NCBI GenBank assembly: GCA_009801015.1
Contig: VHZZ01019149.1
Coordinates: 1-37,807, forward strand
Direction: 5' to 3'
DNA length: 37,807 nt
Origin: Silene noctiflora
Taxonomy: Eukaryota; Streptophyta; Magnoliopsida; Caryophyllales; Caryophyllaceae
Below the pieces are notes generated by a model, which was given only the letters and a program-made list of their open reading frames with translations, made no database searches and was not told the DNA's origin. How positions within the stretch are numbered: the first letter of the stretch is position 1; each line of letters opens with the position of its first letter. The translations under genes were made by a program, and so were the position numbers. Of the stretch, positions 12,301 to 23,113 are shown in pieces.

Positions 12301-14935
12301 CTCTCTACTCCTAAATATGCTTTGCATACGTTCTTCTCACCAACCCAATTAAAAATGTTAAAAGTATTCCCTTGCTTCTTACCACGAGTCTTTCTTTCGA
12401 TCCCAACTTAAGACTTTCTCGCAGGTATGCCTTAAACTTTTAAAAGGAAGTCTATAGTAGTACTTAGTTCCATCCGAACAGATGGATAGGTTCGCCTATA
12501 AGTAAAGCTCCCTCTTTAACGGGGGCAAGCAGGATAGTCCATTAAGCTAGCAGCCCCCTACATGATATATATTATATCCCCTTTTTAGAAGTATGCGACC
12601 TATTATAGATAATCAAAAACCTAATCGTTCTCAGTGGGCACTTCCACTTATAAAACTTGTATTTGCCTAAAAGCTCTCTGACCTATTCAAAGACAAGGAT
12701 CTGTCAAAGCAATTAGAAAACGTATTCCAGACCAAGATATCAAGGCAGAGACGAGACACAGTTCTTATTTTGGCGGGTGCCCCACTCATGATTCAAGAGG
12801 AATACCAACAATGCCCAGAAAGCTAGGAAAGGTTGTCCTTCTAACTCGAGTTATTTCAAACCTCGCTCAATAGGCTTATTCCTAAAAAGCATGTAAAGTG
12901 TACCTCTTAAATTAAAGAAAGAAGACCCGTCCTCCAGCCCATAGTTTGGTAACACGGGGCTTTTCTTTTTATTATGCCAATTCAAAGACATGCATATGCT
13001 TGTCTTTTTGCCCTTTTTTTCTAACACGGATCGGGACACTACAGTAAGTCTCGAGTGATCTTCCCATCTCCTGACGCAATAGGCCACAGCGGCCCTTTTC
13101 CTAGAGAAGCTTGAGAGATAAACTGGAGAACGCGGCATCCTAACGGTTTCCATCCGGGCTCGTGAAATGAAGCTTACGGGCATCTTCAATCCCTTTATTT
13201 AGCAAAGTGGCTTCCTTTCCTTGGGTTTGCTCTTTCATGGGTGAGCCTAAGGAAAGAGGAGGCTTTGCCCTGTCTTCGCGGCTTCCCGGGGTTAGTCCCT
13301 CTGGCAAATGCCTCTAAGGCGGATGCTCTACCTACTGTCTCAAAGACCCGAGCTTTTGACTCAATCTCATACTCGCCTTCATCTTCTCTTTCTCTCGCGC
13401 GCGTAACTACACTCAGCCATAGCTGTCATTTATGACTAAAGAAAAGAGAAAGTAGGATTTAATACTTCTTATTCTTAAGATTAAAAGTGGATCCCCATGG
13501 GAATATACATCACTACTATTTTATTTCACATCTCAGCAAAACAAAGCAAGTCACTTCTTCTAATAAAAGAAAGTATAAGTCACGCGGAACGGGAGCATTC
13601 TTTCAAAAAGGAAAAGACCCGAAAAAGCCAACTGGACTTGCCTCCGATGGTGACGACCCATTTAATTTCTTTTAGTAGGTTTAATGGTGGGTACCAGAGC
13701 GATGCACATATCCTTCTTTAACTTTAGCCATGCTGAGTTGGAGTTTATTAATCAGGTCGAGAATAATACCAGACTTTACAAAGTAAAATAAGGCTTTCCT
13801 ACCAGGGTAACTGTGATTAGATTCTAACAAATATCCTATCATCTAATCGGGATACCCAATAATGTGATGATTTATATAATATATTTTGTCACCAACAGCC
13901 TTACAGCTATTTCAAAATGCCAGGCCCCAGTTATGGTTACGTATCTTGGGTTGAAGAACTGTCGATAAGACATGTCCTGCGCTAGCGGTTGCAAAACCGG
14001 CACTATCAATACCAATGAAAACTGCTAGCTTTATAATCTGCCTATCCTCCCCTGTAAGACTCGGCTGCGGGTCGAGCTTTTCAAGAAAGAATCGAATAAA
14101 AAAGAACAAGCAGATTTTTTATATGATAGGGTTGAACAATATTTAAATTGCCGAATTAAAGAATGGACTTACAAGTTTTTGCGGATTATTCTCAATTCAG
14201 GGCACGTTTTTGATGACTTTGCTCTTCCTTCTTCTAAGAAGCTCCCTTTGAATGCTTTGAGGGAATAAATCTTACTTACCTTGCGAGAACACTTGGTTTT
14301 GGAACGATGCTGGGACCCAGTTTCTTCTTTTTAGGCTTCGATCTATAAACACCTCTCCTATTATATTAGTTTTTACTGATATGCGAGTTCTTTAAAGCCT
14401 TATTTTAATATTAATAATAAGAGGATGAATTCACAGTTGAAAACTTATTCTCTATAAATGCATAAAATAGATGGGGTTGGCAGGTATGATACTACACGCC
14501 CTGAATAGGTACAAAAAGCTCCTTTGAGCTAAAGTCTATGCTTGCCTTTTAGAAGGAATTTTTAATATTAAAGATCGGGGCAAGATCCTACTGTTGGAGC
14601 AACCATTGGCCCAGAGTAACCGGAGTAGGTTGGACCAACTTTAGAAAAAAAACAGCAGACTTTCAGATACCGTCTGTGAGCCATGGATCTCCGATCAATC
14701 AAGAAACCTTACCCGAGTAGGGGCAGTTCGTAGGGTTAAGTGCGCAAGTGAACTTGTGTGCTTTTGTCGAGATGTGTTGGTAGAGCTCTAATCGACATTC
14801 CTATCTTCGTATCCAAGTAAGGTTATTAAAGTTAAGGCCAAAGCCCGCTTACTGGGCGTAGCTTACTCCGGTGAAGTGGGTTCATATTGAGTCATATAGA
14901 CAAAAAAAATCGCTTGACATAAAGAGTAGTAGACG
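9311..14935. other. Gene-free spacer between the trnfM relic and the 14.9-kb hairpins
   Basis: It contains only short frames, the weak 112-codon ORF at 12851-13189, and a small 7-bp inverted repeat CGAGGGG/CCCCTCG (10776-10782 with 10799-10805). TATAATATA or its complement occurs at 12568-12576 and 13875-13883. An ATG-less frame at 14029-14268 is open for 79 codons but shows no family. No RNA gene seen. Confidence 0.55.
12851..13189 (-). CDS. Hypothetical ORF, 112 aa, Arg/Lys-rich
   Basis: A strongly basic frame (many Arg, Lys and Ser, for example SFSRKRAAVAYCVRRWE) with no recognised domain. Basic composition recalls ribosomal proteins, but none of the plant mitochondrial rps or rpl families matches what I can recall. 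Probably a chance frame. Confidence 0.15.
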   Translation of the reverse strand: MKMPVSFISRARMETVRMPRSPVYLSSFSRKRAAVAYCVRRWEDHSRLTVVSRSVLEKKGKKTSICMSLNWHNKKKSPVLPNYGLEDGSSFFNLRGTLYMLFRNKPIERGLK

Positions 14936-14974
14936 AGCCGTGTTCGGATATAGCTGGGTTGGCCCGAGACGGCT
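14936..14974. repeat. 11-bp stem-loop with one bulge
   Basis: AGCCGT (14936-14941) pairs with ACGGCT (14969-14974), and TTCGG (14943-14947) pairs with CCGAG (14964-14968), leaving G14942 bulged and a 16-nt loop. The 5' GAGCCGT resembles the start of group II intron domain V, but the loop is too long and the GGTTC end is absent, so I do not call an intron. A second hairpin lies 100 bp downstream. Confidence 0.65.
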
Positions 14975-15075
14975 GTGCTGCACCCCGGTATGACGCTCCT
15001 AAGTAACTATAATGAATGCTTATATGGTCTAATGTAAGACTATAAGATTAATTTTTAATATTCAAGTCTAGCTCT

Positions 15076-15095
15076 TATCCGTTGGTTAACGGATA
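15076..15095. repeat. 8-bp stem with four-base loop
   Basis: TATCCGTT (15076-15083) and AACGGATA (15088-15095) are exact reverse complements around the loop GGTT. It is compact and stable, about 100 bp from the hairpin at 14936-14974. No gene lies directly beside it; the nearest open stretch on the minus strand begins about 100 bp away. Confidence 0.7.
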
Positions 15096-15291
15096 GCCTG
15101 GTCACGTGCATAGGTATAGTTATAGGGTGAATTCCTCTTGGTCTGTTGAAAGCATGCTCTAGCGGTGGTGAATTAGAGGTTCATCGCATACAGATTTTGC
15201 TAGGCGGGAACGTCAGCAGGAGCCTTAACTACTCTTTCTGGAACATCTATCTGAGGCTCTTCTCTAGGGGTGCTTCCAGAGATCCGTGTTT

Positions 15292-15471
15292 TTAAGATTC
15301 TCCCGGTGAAGCAGGAATAGCTAGCCCTCTTGTTTCGGGAACGTTATATAGGTTAACTTTGTTTCGTTGAGCGTAGTATTCATACCATATAGGGTGCCCT
15401 GGGTTTTGCTCATGAGCTTCCCTGAACCCATCGAAATCAACTGGGACTTCTGCTCTCGCTTCGCGTAGGTA
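15292..15471 (-). other. ATG-less open stretch of 59 codons, coding-like, unidentified
   Basis: On the minus strand an open frame runs from 15471 to a stop at 15292-15294 without an ATG. Its translation looks protein-like in composition (for example VPVDFDGFREAHEQNPGH and WYEYYAQRNKVNLYNVPE, with mixed acidic, basic and aromatic residues). A second open stretch in another frame continues to a stop at 15200-15202, with similar Pro/Glu/Val-rich composition. I do not recognise the family. It could be a fragment of a transferred gene or a chance frame; there is no start codon and no supporting neighbour. Confidence 0.3.
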
Positions 15472-16448
15472 TTATTGAGGAATTTCAGTTAGGAATTACT
15501 CCTTATATGAGCAAGGAAGTGGTATGGGAGATAAGAAACCTTTAAAAAAAGGTAGACTAACTGGCCTAGCTTTCTTACCCGCTTTTTCACTTAAAAAAGA
15601 TAAGGGCCTCGCCCACCGCCATGGATAGCTAACGGATTGAGTTTGAATTATCTAAAGTAGATCATATATGAAGGAAAGCAAAATGTGTGTTATGAGCATT
15701 TGATGCAATCGTGAAACCAAACTTATCCTCACTCTGCAAACAAAGTATCCATGCACGAGTTGGTTATAGGTTCAGTAAAGATTTTTGGCTCGAACTTTTT
15801 TTCCCCCGCTGCACCCGTTTCAATCAATCCCGGAGATGTCAAAACAATTTTATAGAAAAAGCAAGAAAAAGAGAGATAAACAGAGATAAGCAGGAAATTT
15901 TAATGTTTTTTTATTAAGGGAGCGCCCTTTGGAAATAGCTCATGGGAAGTAGTTCATGAACCACAAGAGGATGCTGCAGCTGAATAAAGAGAATGATCTT
16001 CCGGGTGTGCTCCCGATGATGTGATCGAGCGAGTGAAATGAGCAAAGAAGCCATTTTATTTTACGGTTAATTTAACGGGTATTCGTCTTTTTTTTATATA
16101 TATGATTAAAATTAAATAAGGAATGTGTTTGCTGTGTCCTCAAAATCAAACGTCAAGGGACTAGCTTCATATAGCTTTTCCCTGTTCAAGATTTAAGGCA
16201 GGTTGAAAATTTCATGAATTTGGCTTAAGTAAGATGTGGTGAGCGTGAGAACGACGCCTTTGCTTCCTCTGCCTCCTTGTTCAAATTGAAATGCGAAGTG
16301 AGCCACAGGTTGTTCTGGAGGGTTTCATTGTGAAAGCAATTACTCTGATTTAGATTTAAAACTTTTTTTTAATGAGCTCTTTTAGTTTTTTATGCAAAAA
16401 AGCATATAATATTTCTAACCCAAATGCACTGACTTGGCTCTTTAAGAG

Positions 16449-16706
16449 ATGAAGTGGAAGGCCGGTCCGGACTTTAAGAACATTAAGTTCGAGGCAACAA
16501 CGTCACGTGATAAGATTTCATTTAAAAAAGGGAATTTCTCTCTTAATAAGATTAGTCTGATTTCAAGACTTTCGGGGGACTCTTTTCAAGCCAAACTATC
16601 TTTTCGAAAAAAAGAAAGTGACAGCGCTCGCTCCTTTAGATCCCAGGAAAAGGGAGAGGGGTGCGGCAGGCAAGAAAAAATGAATGTAACCAGTTTCGAC
16701 CAATAA
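16449..16706 (+). CDS. Hypothetical ORF, 85 aa, Lys/Ser-rich
   Basis: The predicted product is basic and rich in Lys, Ser and Phe, with no membrane segment, signal peptide or motif that I recognise. It overlaps the next ORF (16661-17017) by 46 bp in another frame. In plant mitochondria ORFs of this size are usually chance frames, and no promoter or conserved context supports it. Confidence 0.15.
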   Translation: MKWKAGPDFKNIKFEATTSRDKISFKKGNFSLNKISLISRLSGDSFQAKLSFRKKESDSARSFRSQEKGEGCGRQEKMNVTSFDQ

Positions 16707-17017
16707 AAGAGATCGAACAACGAGGAAGTTTCAAAGATTGTACCGGCTGCATCCGAAAAGGAGATTCTAAATTTAAAAAAAGCAAACAACTACTGGTCTT
16801 GGTTTCAAAAGAAGATGCGTGGGCCCTCAAAGGAGCTCTTTGCCCTAATTATTATAATGGCCCCTCTTCAAAAAATTATGCAGCGATTTCAGCTGAAGCT
16901 CAAAAAGCACGTGAAACTACTCCAAGTCCCTGGGTTGAGTCAAAACAAAAGACAGTAGACTCTGTCAGCGCATATTATGATTTTGATGAAAGCTACGAAT
17001 TTGAACTTATTTCTTGA
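16661..17017 (+). CDS. Hypothetical ORF, 118 aa, hydrophilic with acidic tail
   Basis: The first half is basic and has a CTGC pair of cysteines near residues 28-31. The C-terminal end is acidic and aromatic (YYDFDESYEFELIS). There is no hydrophobic segment. It overlaps the ORF ending at 16706. It is one of the longer frames outside rps3 but matches no mitochondrial protein family known to me; function unknown, possibly a chance frame. Confidence 0.2.
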   Translation: MRQARKNECNQFRPIKEIEQRGSFKDCTGCIRKGDSKFKKSKQLLVLVSKEDAWALKGALCPNYYNGPSSKNYAAISAEAQKARETTPSPWVESKQKTVDSVSAYYDFDESYEFELIS

Positions 17018-20000
17018 GTAAGGAAAACCCCGTGAACAGACTCTAGAGACTGTTTTTTTCTTAAGCTAGAACCAGCTCTAATTAAGGGAGTTTCCCGGAA
17101 AATGCAGTAGATGAGTTACTTCCGGAGTTTTAGTGAATCTACCAATCTAAAAATTTTTGAGAATCCCCAGAGCTGGGCTTGGGTTACGTTCTTCTTTACC
17201 AGGTACCAGGGGAAGACTCCCTTGGAGAGACCGAACTTCCTTCTCTCGTTAGTTATGTCGAGCCAGCCTTAACCTCTTCTCACGCGCTGGCATATTTAAT
17301 CCGAGTTAGTTGGGGGTCGGACCAACCAAAGATTGGACTTGGGATTAAGACTAGGAGAGGAGCATAGTATCTGTCTTCCCTTAGTAGGATACGTTAATCT
17401 CAATATAGGCAAGCAAATGTAGAACGAGATCTCGTAATTCGATGAGGGCGCGGCTTTGCTGCCTTCTAAATTCATGTTTTTAAATTTTAAAGGAAGAGTG
17501 ACATGAGCTTCTACTCTCGTTCCGTATACGTCACTGATCTTTTCACAAAATAGGAATCTTAAAACGCATATGCACAATAGTATTCAAATGAAAGTATACA
17601 GGCTAAAGCTAGGTTTCAGTATGACGTCCTCGTATCAAAAGAAGGTTGCTCTTCCCTTATTCTGTCGGCTTAATGATACATTATCTTTACTTGCTTTTTG
17701 TTAAAAATATGCGAGCTTAATCTTAATTAAGAAACAAAAATGCACCCTCTGTTTAAGAAAGTGAAAAGTCTGATTGAGAAGTGGGTTCTAAATGAACCGA
17801 ATTTCAAGACTAGACAGGGGTCAAAGTCAGAAGAGCGAAGAAAGCATTTTTAATCCTAGCTAAGCACCAACGCAGAAATTGACGCTGCTAATGAACCCGC
17901 TTTTGTTTTGCATCCTTTGCCACCTATTGAACTTCATAATTAGCACCTGTGGTGGCTTGCGATCGGGTCATGTAGGAAGAAGATTCAAGTCTATCCCAAT
18001 GAAAAGAAGGGTCTCTTTTGAAACCACCAATCAAAATGTAGATCTAAGATATAAGCCAAAGGCTGCCTTTTAGTTACGTAGTTCTTTCTAACGTAGGCGA
18101 GAGGAAAGTCATGAGCTGCTTTCAAGACCGGCAGACTGATAGGTCAGTCCAAATTTGCTCGATTAAATTTTATACCTTTAATGTAAAATTGGTTTGGAAT
18201 CCCCGGGATTGGTTTAAACAGATTGATAGTGCGTGCAGCTGTTCAAGATGCAGAATAATGGGTGGTATTTAAAGTAGCGCAGCATCCGCCCAATCCCCTC
18301 CTCTCGCTGCCAGTCGAGCTGCTACGCTCACAGCCTACTCGCTACGTAGCCTTCACTCGTTCCCTCGCGTACTAGTCTTAGAGAAAAGAGTTGGCTTTAT
18401 TTGTTCACGTTAGCATACCAAAAGCTGGAGAACAAGTCCTGTTTAGGGTGCTATTATTATTATAGGTCGTCCCTCGAAACGAGGCTTTAACACTACGAAC
18501 ATGCCACGCCCCGCTATTAGGAAGGAAGTCCGATATTTGGGTTCCCCTTGTTAGTTAACGCATCCGCCGTCTCTTGGGAACAAAGTCTGGGGTAAACCTT
18601 TCTGCTTGTCCGAGCGAAGAAACTTTCTAAATTAAATAAAGGGCGAATTAGATGTTTTGATTTCGTCTCTTAGAATATACGTATGAGTGCTCTTATTGAA
18701 CAGAATGGTATGAGCGTACCCTTCCCCTCTTAAGGGGAAGGAGCAAATCGCCTGAAACAGAAACATACTTTATATGATATATCACATGCCCTTGGGCTTA
18801 TCGAACTACAAGACAAAGTCTTTTCAGAAGAAGGTTTGATAGAAGACAGAAAAGCGGACAATTCCGGAGCAGCTTTGGCTGATGTTGATAGATAGGAAGG
18901 TGCGGGTCCCTTATTCCGAAATAATAGTACTTCACCCTATCCTTCTTCTAAAATCTGGGACAAGATAAACTTAACTTGCAAACTATTAAGTAGATAAGGA
19001 CGCAGCCGGGTCTTGGTCATATTGTCGGGCGAAGCCGGTCCCAACCGGTCGAGGAAAGCAGAAACTTGTGTTACAAGTCCCCAAGGTCACCTTGAAACCA
19101 AAGGGCTTCGCGCCTTGTAAAGGTAAGCCAAAATAAACTTTTTCATCAAATTTTGGGGTAAAAGATGCCCAGGGGCTTCGTTTAGAGATACCAGATGGTA
19201 GTAGTACGATTATAAAATATATAAAGGGGATTGAATCCAGGCTTTGTCTAGTCATAAACGATAGCTAGCTGTGTATGATTATTATTTTAGTTATGATTGC
19301 AACAGGGTGCGGGAAGCTCACTTTTCCGACCGAGCATAGTTGGTATGGCTTATCCGTCTGAAAGGAGTTGGCGTTGGCAAAGGCAGGTGGGATTGAAGTG
19401 CAGTCTCTTCATGCTTTTACCTTTTCTACGATAAAGAGAGGACACGGAACCAGGTAGATAGAGATGAGCATCCGCGTGTCGTTTTGAATAAGCGGTTTCG
19501 AGGACTCGGAAACAGGACAGCTAACCTTTGGAATATCTTTGTCCTCTTACTAGTTACTAGTGGTTAAGCCTCAAAAGTAAATCGTGGTAAACCCACAAAT
19601 TATCCATAAATACGTTAAATTGGTCAATACCATTTGATGGCCGAGTGGGACAAACTTTTGGTAGGTTCGTCTTGTCTTTGCCAAAAAAAGCTTGGTCCGG
19701 ATCGAAGCAGAGATTGCGGATCTTAGGTATATGTAAAAGGCCCGAGAAAGGGCGTGAGCTCTCTTCATCAAAGGTTCTTTGGCACACCTTCCATCCGTCC
19801 TTTTTCCCAGGTTGACGTAGGCATTCGAGGAACGAAGACACTCGACTGGAAGAAGAGAGAAGACTGGCTGACGATATTACACTGATACAAAGAATTCCTT
19901 CTCTTTAGTTATAAGATCTTGTGCTTGATCGCGCTAAACCTATCCCTGACGGGAAACGCAGAAGTGCCAATTCCAGGCCTAATTGATAAGAGGAAATGGT

Positions 20001-20789
20001 CAGAATTAACAAAGAATAGGCCTAGCATGGATCCCTCGTTTTAACCTTATTAAGAAAAGGAACGTAATTGTCCGACTAAAAGGGTTAGGGCGGCTTCTAG
20101 CCTTGAAACGTATACAGAGTAGTTGAAGTGCCTGACCCACCTGGACATACCCAAGATATTCCTCAGCAAAAGTACAAACTTATCCGGAGGCCCACCTATG
20201 AAAATCCAAAGTCGACCCTTTTCTAATGGTCCGAGGAGACCCTCCAACGTGTCTTTACGCGACCCCTTCTCCCCCCCAATCAATAATTCAAGTAATTATC
20301 CTCCCAACTAAGGGCGAGGACTAGTGCATCATTTTGCATACTTCCTATGGTTATGCTATATCCACATGCGACCTATCACTACATCATTCTACCTTAGACT
20401 TCATAATATAACTTATGTATCCATTTAGAAGCTCTTTCTTTGAAACAAACTAAACCTTTTGAAGTCCCTGTGAGCTCAGTCTTTTGCAATCGTACCAAGA
20501 TGGACTTAGTACTGGTATTTATTGTATTGGAAAGCTATTTTTGTGGAATTCATAATCAACTTACTCTAGGGCATTGATCCTTTCTTTCAACAACTGAGCC
20601 AGGATAAAATTCACATACTTAATTGCCCACAAAGCTTTTAGTTTTTTGTAAACTTCGTAGCTTAGGATAAACTACTTCCAAGCGTCTATCACAGGGGATC
20701 CCTGATCCTATAAGTGGGCGAGCCATAACAAAATGATATGCCTTTTAAAATGACAGGCTCAAAACTTCTTCGTAAAGCCTTTTTTTTCT
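17018..20789. other. Gene-free spacer
   Basis: It holds the stable hairpin at 18720-18741 and several unsupported frames (for example 17296-17577, 18986-19255 and 19557-19841, all on the minus strand). None of their translations shows a recognisable mitochondrial, plastid or transposon domain. Confidence 0.55.
18720..18741. repeat. Perfect 9-bp stem with four-base loop
   Basis: CCTTCCCCT (18720-18728) and AGGGGAAGG (18733-18741) are exact reverse complements around CTTA. It is C/G-rich and therefore among the most stable hairpins here. No gene borders it and no T tract follows, so a bacterial-type terminator is not implied. Confidence 0.75.
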
Positions 20790-21070
20790 TTCTTAGCTTC
20801 TACATTACATGCATTGATGCCATGTTAGCACGAGCGCCAAAGAGCCGTAATGCGGGTTATACTTCATGGAAAGCTTTTCCGGTGAAATTCTCGAACGAGT
20901 GCAACCTATGCCGCGAGCAGACCTTTGGTAAGCCTCATATTCCTGGGCGAGAGGCATAGCGTATCGTGTTCCGAAGTGAAGCGTGCCCTGCTGCCCTTTC
21001 CGATGAAGGAAAGTTCGATCCGACACCTCGTGTAGTGGGGGGGTTTACCCGAAGCATACCTTGGTCAGAG
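20790..21070. other. G+C-rich structured segment, possible intron- or RNA-derived fragment
   Basis: This patch differs from its A/T-rich surroundings. It can form CTATGCC (20906-20912) with GGCATAG (20953-20959), and CTTTCC (20996-21001) with GGAAAG (21008-21013). GTGCAACC at 20900-20907 resembles a group II intron 5' end (GTGYG type) only loosely. Open frames cross it on both strands (20738-20959 plus, 20805-21026 minus), as expected of a G+C-rich patch with few stop codons. It may be a fragment of a group II intron domain I or of another structured RNA, but I cannot name the source. Confidence 0.3.
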
Positions 21071-22786
21071 CTGTGGAAAGAAGAGTGAAAGATTTCATGA
21101 GCATAAAGATAAAATTAAAGCTATTGTTGCGGATCTGAACGATTAAAAGGGGCGTTGTTGATGCAAATGGACAGGGAATTCTCAAAAACATCTTCTCGAC
21201 TTGGTCGCAAAGTAGCCATTCCACTATCCAATTCCTTACCCTTTATAACTAATTCTAGTAAATTATACTTTTCAAAGATTGCTTTTTTATTTTCTCGAGG
21301 ATTTTAATTACTCAAGCGGGAATTCGGGGAATCAAGACGCCTTTATTACCCAGGGCATTACTCTAAATACTTGAATGGCTACTTGTGAACAAAACAGCTC
21401 AATAATTAAGAACACTTGGACACGGCCAATGTAACACGTAGTCGCCCTTGTTTGCAATAGATCGTGCTATTACTTTGTATGAAAATAAAGTGAGTGCCCC
21501 GTGGTTGGAATGATTTCACGGTACCAACTTTCCACATATAATTGACTGTCTTACGCGAGCAAGTGAATGAATCTCCTCTTTACTGTCGCTCGAGCCTACT
21601 CTCCTCAAATGCACGGGCCTTATGCGAATTCCAGCCTTCCAGCGGAGCTTTCTTGCGAGGGAGAAGGAATGGAAATAAAAAGTCTTCATGAATTTCCAAT
21701 TCAAGATATTTCAAAGGATTTCTTGGTATTTTTTCGTTCGCGAACAACTGTAAAGTATAAAGATAAAGGTTCGAACTGACTGAAAAAAGATTCTAATTCT
21801 TCTAATGATATAGTGCGGATCGTAGATCCACGGCCAAGTCCTCGATGTGGGGTTAGAGAAAGGCTATGCGGAATCCTTGGAAGATAGTTTTTGACAGGCC
21901 TAGTCCTTAAGTTCGAGAATTATACTCTAAGCCGCCCTGGTTTGATTCTTTTTCTTTCTATCAAGCCAATCAAGAGAGTCCTCCTTTCTTCTTGACTTTT
22001 CCCAGTTGAGGTAAAAACTGCTCTTTAATTAGAAGCTCTAGGGGAAGCATTGAGCTACTCTTTGTTCTGGAAAGCAAGAAGTCAATCCTTCTTTGGGGGT
22101 TGGTGGGTTACCGTTGGAATAGACGACGCTTTGTCATCTGTTCTTAGTGTTCAGCTGTTGTTCATATCTCTGTTTGAAGGGTAAGATAAGGATCGAGCTA
22201 AGAGCGAGCAGGAGGCTCCTTGGGTTAAAAGATGATGATAAAACTCTAGAGGATTCCCTCTCACTCACGCTCGAGATATTTCAACAAAACCCAGGGTAAC
22301 TAAAAGAGTCTTCCAATCCAACCGGATTGAGTATCTCATTCCTAGCATTGTGAGACGGACCCTTATACTATTGTAATACCTTGGGGCATAATTAACAAGT
22401 ATAGTTCACTAAACCAGGAGAAAGCTTAGTTTAATAAAATTCCAACTTGCTTGGGCTGAGCTTGGTAGTTCGGGATATGATCCTGCACTATAGGGTCGAG
22501 CCTTCCCGTAAGGGTCATGCGCACAACAAATCCAACGAAGTTTGATCTTATCGTAAGCTGAAATATCAAGGCTCTTTCCAACACGCCTCGGCGGTGCTGC
22601 AATTTTTTTTTTATTGGGAGCTCGGAGGAAGACTGATCATCCTATATTTGTGTCTTATCTTTCTACGAGACTCCCCTCAAGAACTACCCCTTTGGTTGGT
22701 TTGACCTGTAATAATAATATAATAATTCAAATAGTATCAAAGTAGTATAAAGACGGTGACACACCGCAACTCATAAGTCCAGTCAA

Positions 22787-23113
22787 ATGGGCCCTTTGCT
22801 GCTACTAATGCTCACCCCGTGCCCCGCGTCTTTCCTGTTTATACATCGTGATCATGAATTGCCTCTTGTTCCGCCATCACTACCGAAACTTCTCGACCGG
22901 GTTCCCCAGGTAATGCTTGTTCTCCTGCTCATGCTTTCTGTAGACCAGCGTTCTAATTTATGCCTTTCCGCCTTATGTGAATTTGATTCCAAACCTCACT
23001 TTGTAAACCTTAAACAAGGAAACTTGCCTTCACGTGCATTTCGTGAATTGCAAAAAACCAAAAACAAGGGCGTATCGCGACAGAACGGGGGCTGGGGCAG
23101 GTGCCCTGGATGA
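22787..23113 (+). CDS. Hypothetical ORF, 108 aa, with hydrophobic N-terminal half
   Basis: Residues 1-20 and about 42-52 are Leu/Met-rich and could be short membrane segments; the C-terminal half is basic. No family is recognised. Small ORFs with membrane segments are common in plant mitochondrial spacer, and a few are expressed chimeric genes, but I see no piece of atp, cox or nad genes in it. Confidence 0.15.
   Translation: MGPLLLLMLTPCPASFLFIHRDHELPLVPPSLPKLLDRVPQVMLVLLLMLSVDQRSNLCLSALCEFDSKPHFVNLKQGNLPSRAFRELQKTKNKGVSRQNGGWGRCPG

Noticed and set aside
14029-14268. 79-codon ATG-less open frame, Lys/Glu/Phe-rich
   Set aside because: Length and composition are within what A/T-rich spacer gives by chance; no family recognised.
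14936-14974. Group II intron domain V
   Set aside because: It starts like GAGCCGT, but the loop is far too long and the closing GGTTC-type strand is absent.
19557-19841. A possible reverse-transcriptase-like string (DQFNVFMDN) in a minus-strand frame
   Set aside because: It lacks the catalytic Asp pair and the flanking conserved blocks of any retroelement; the similarity is too short to call.
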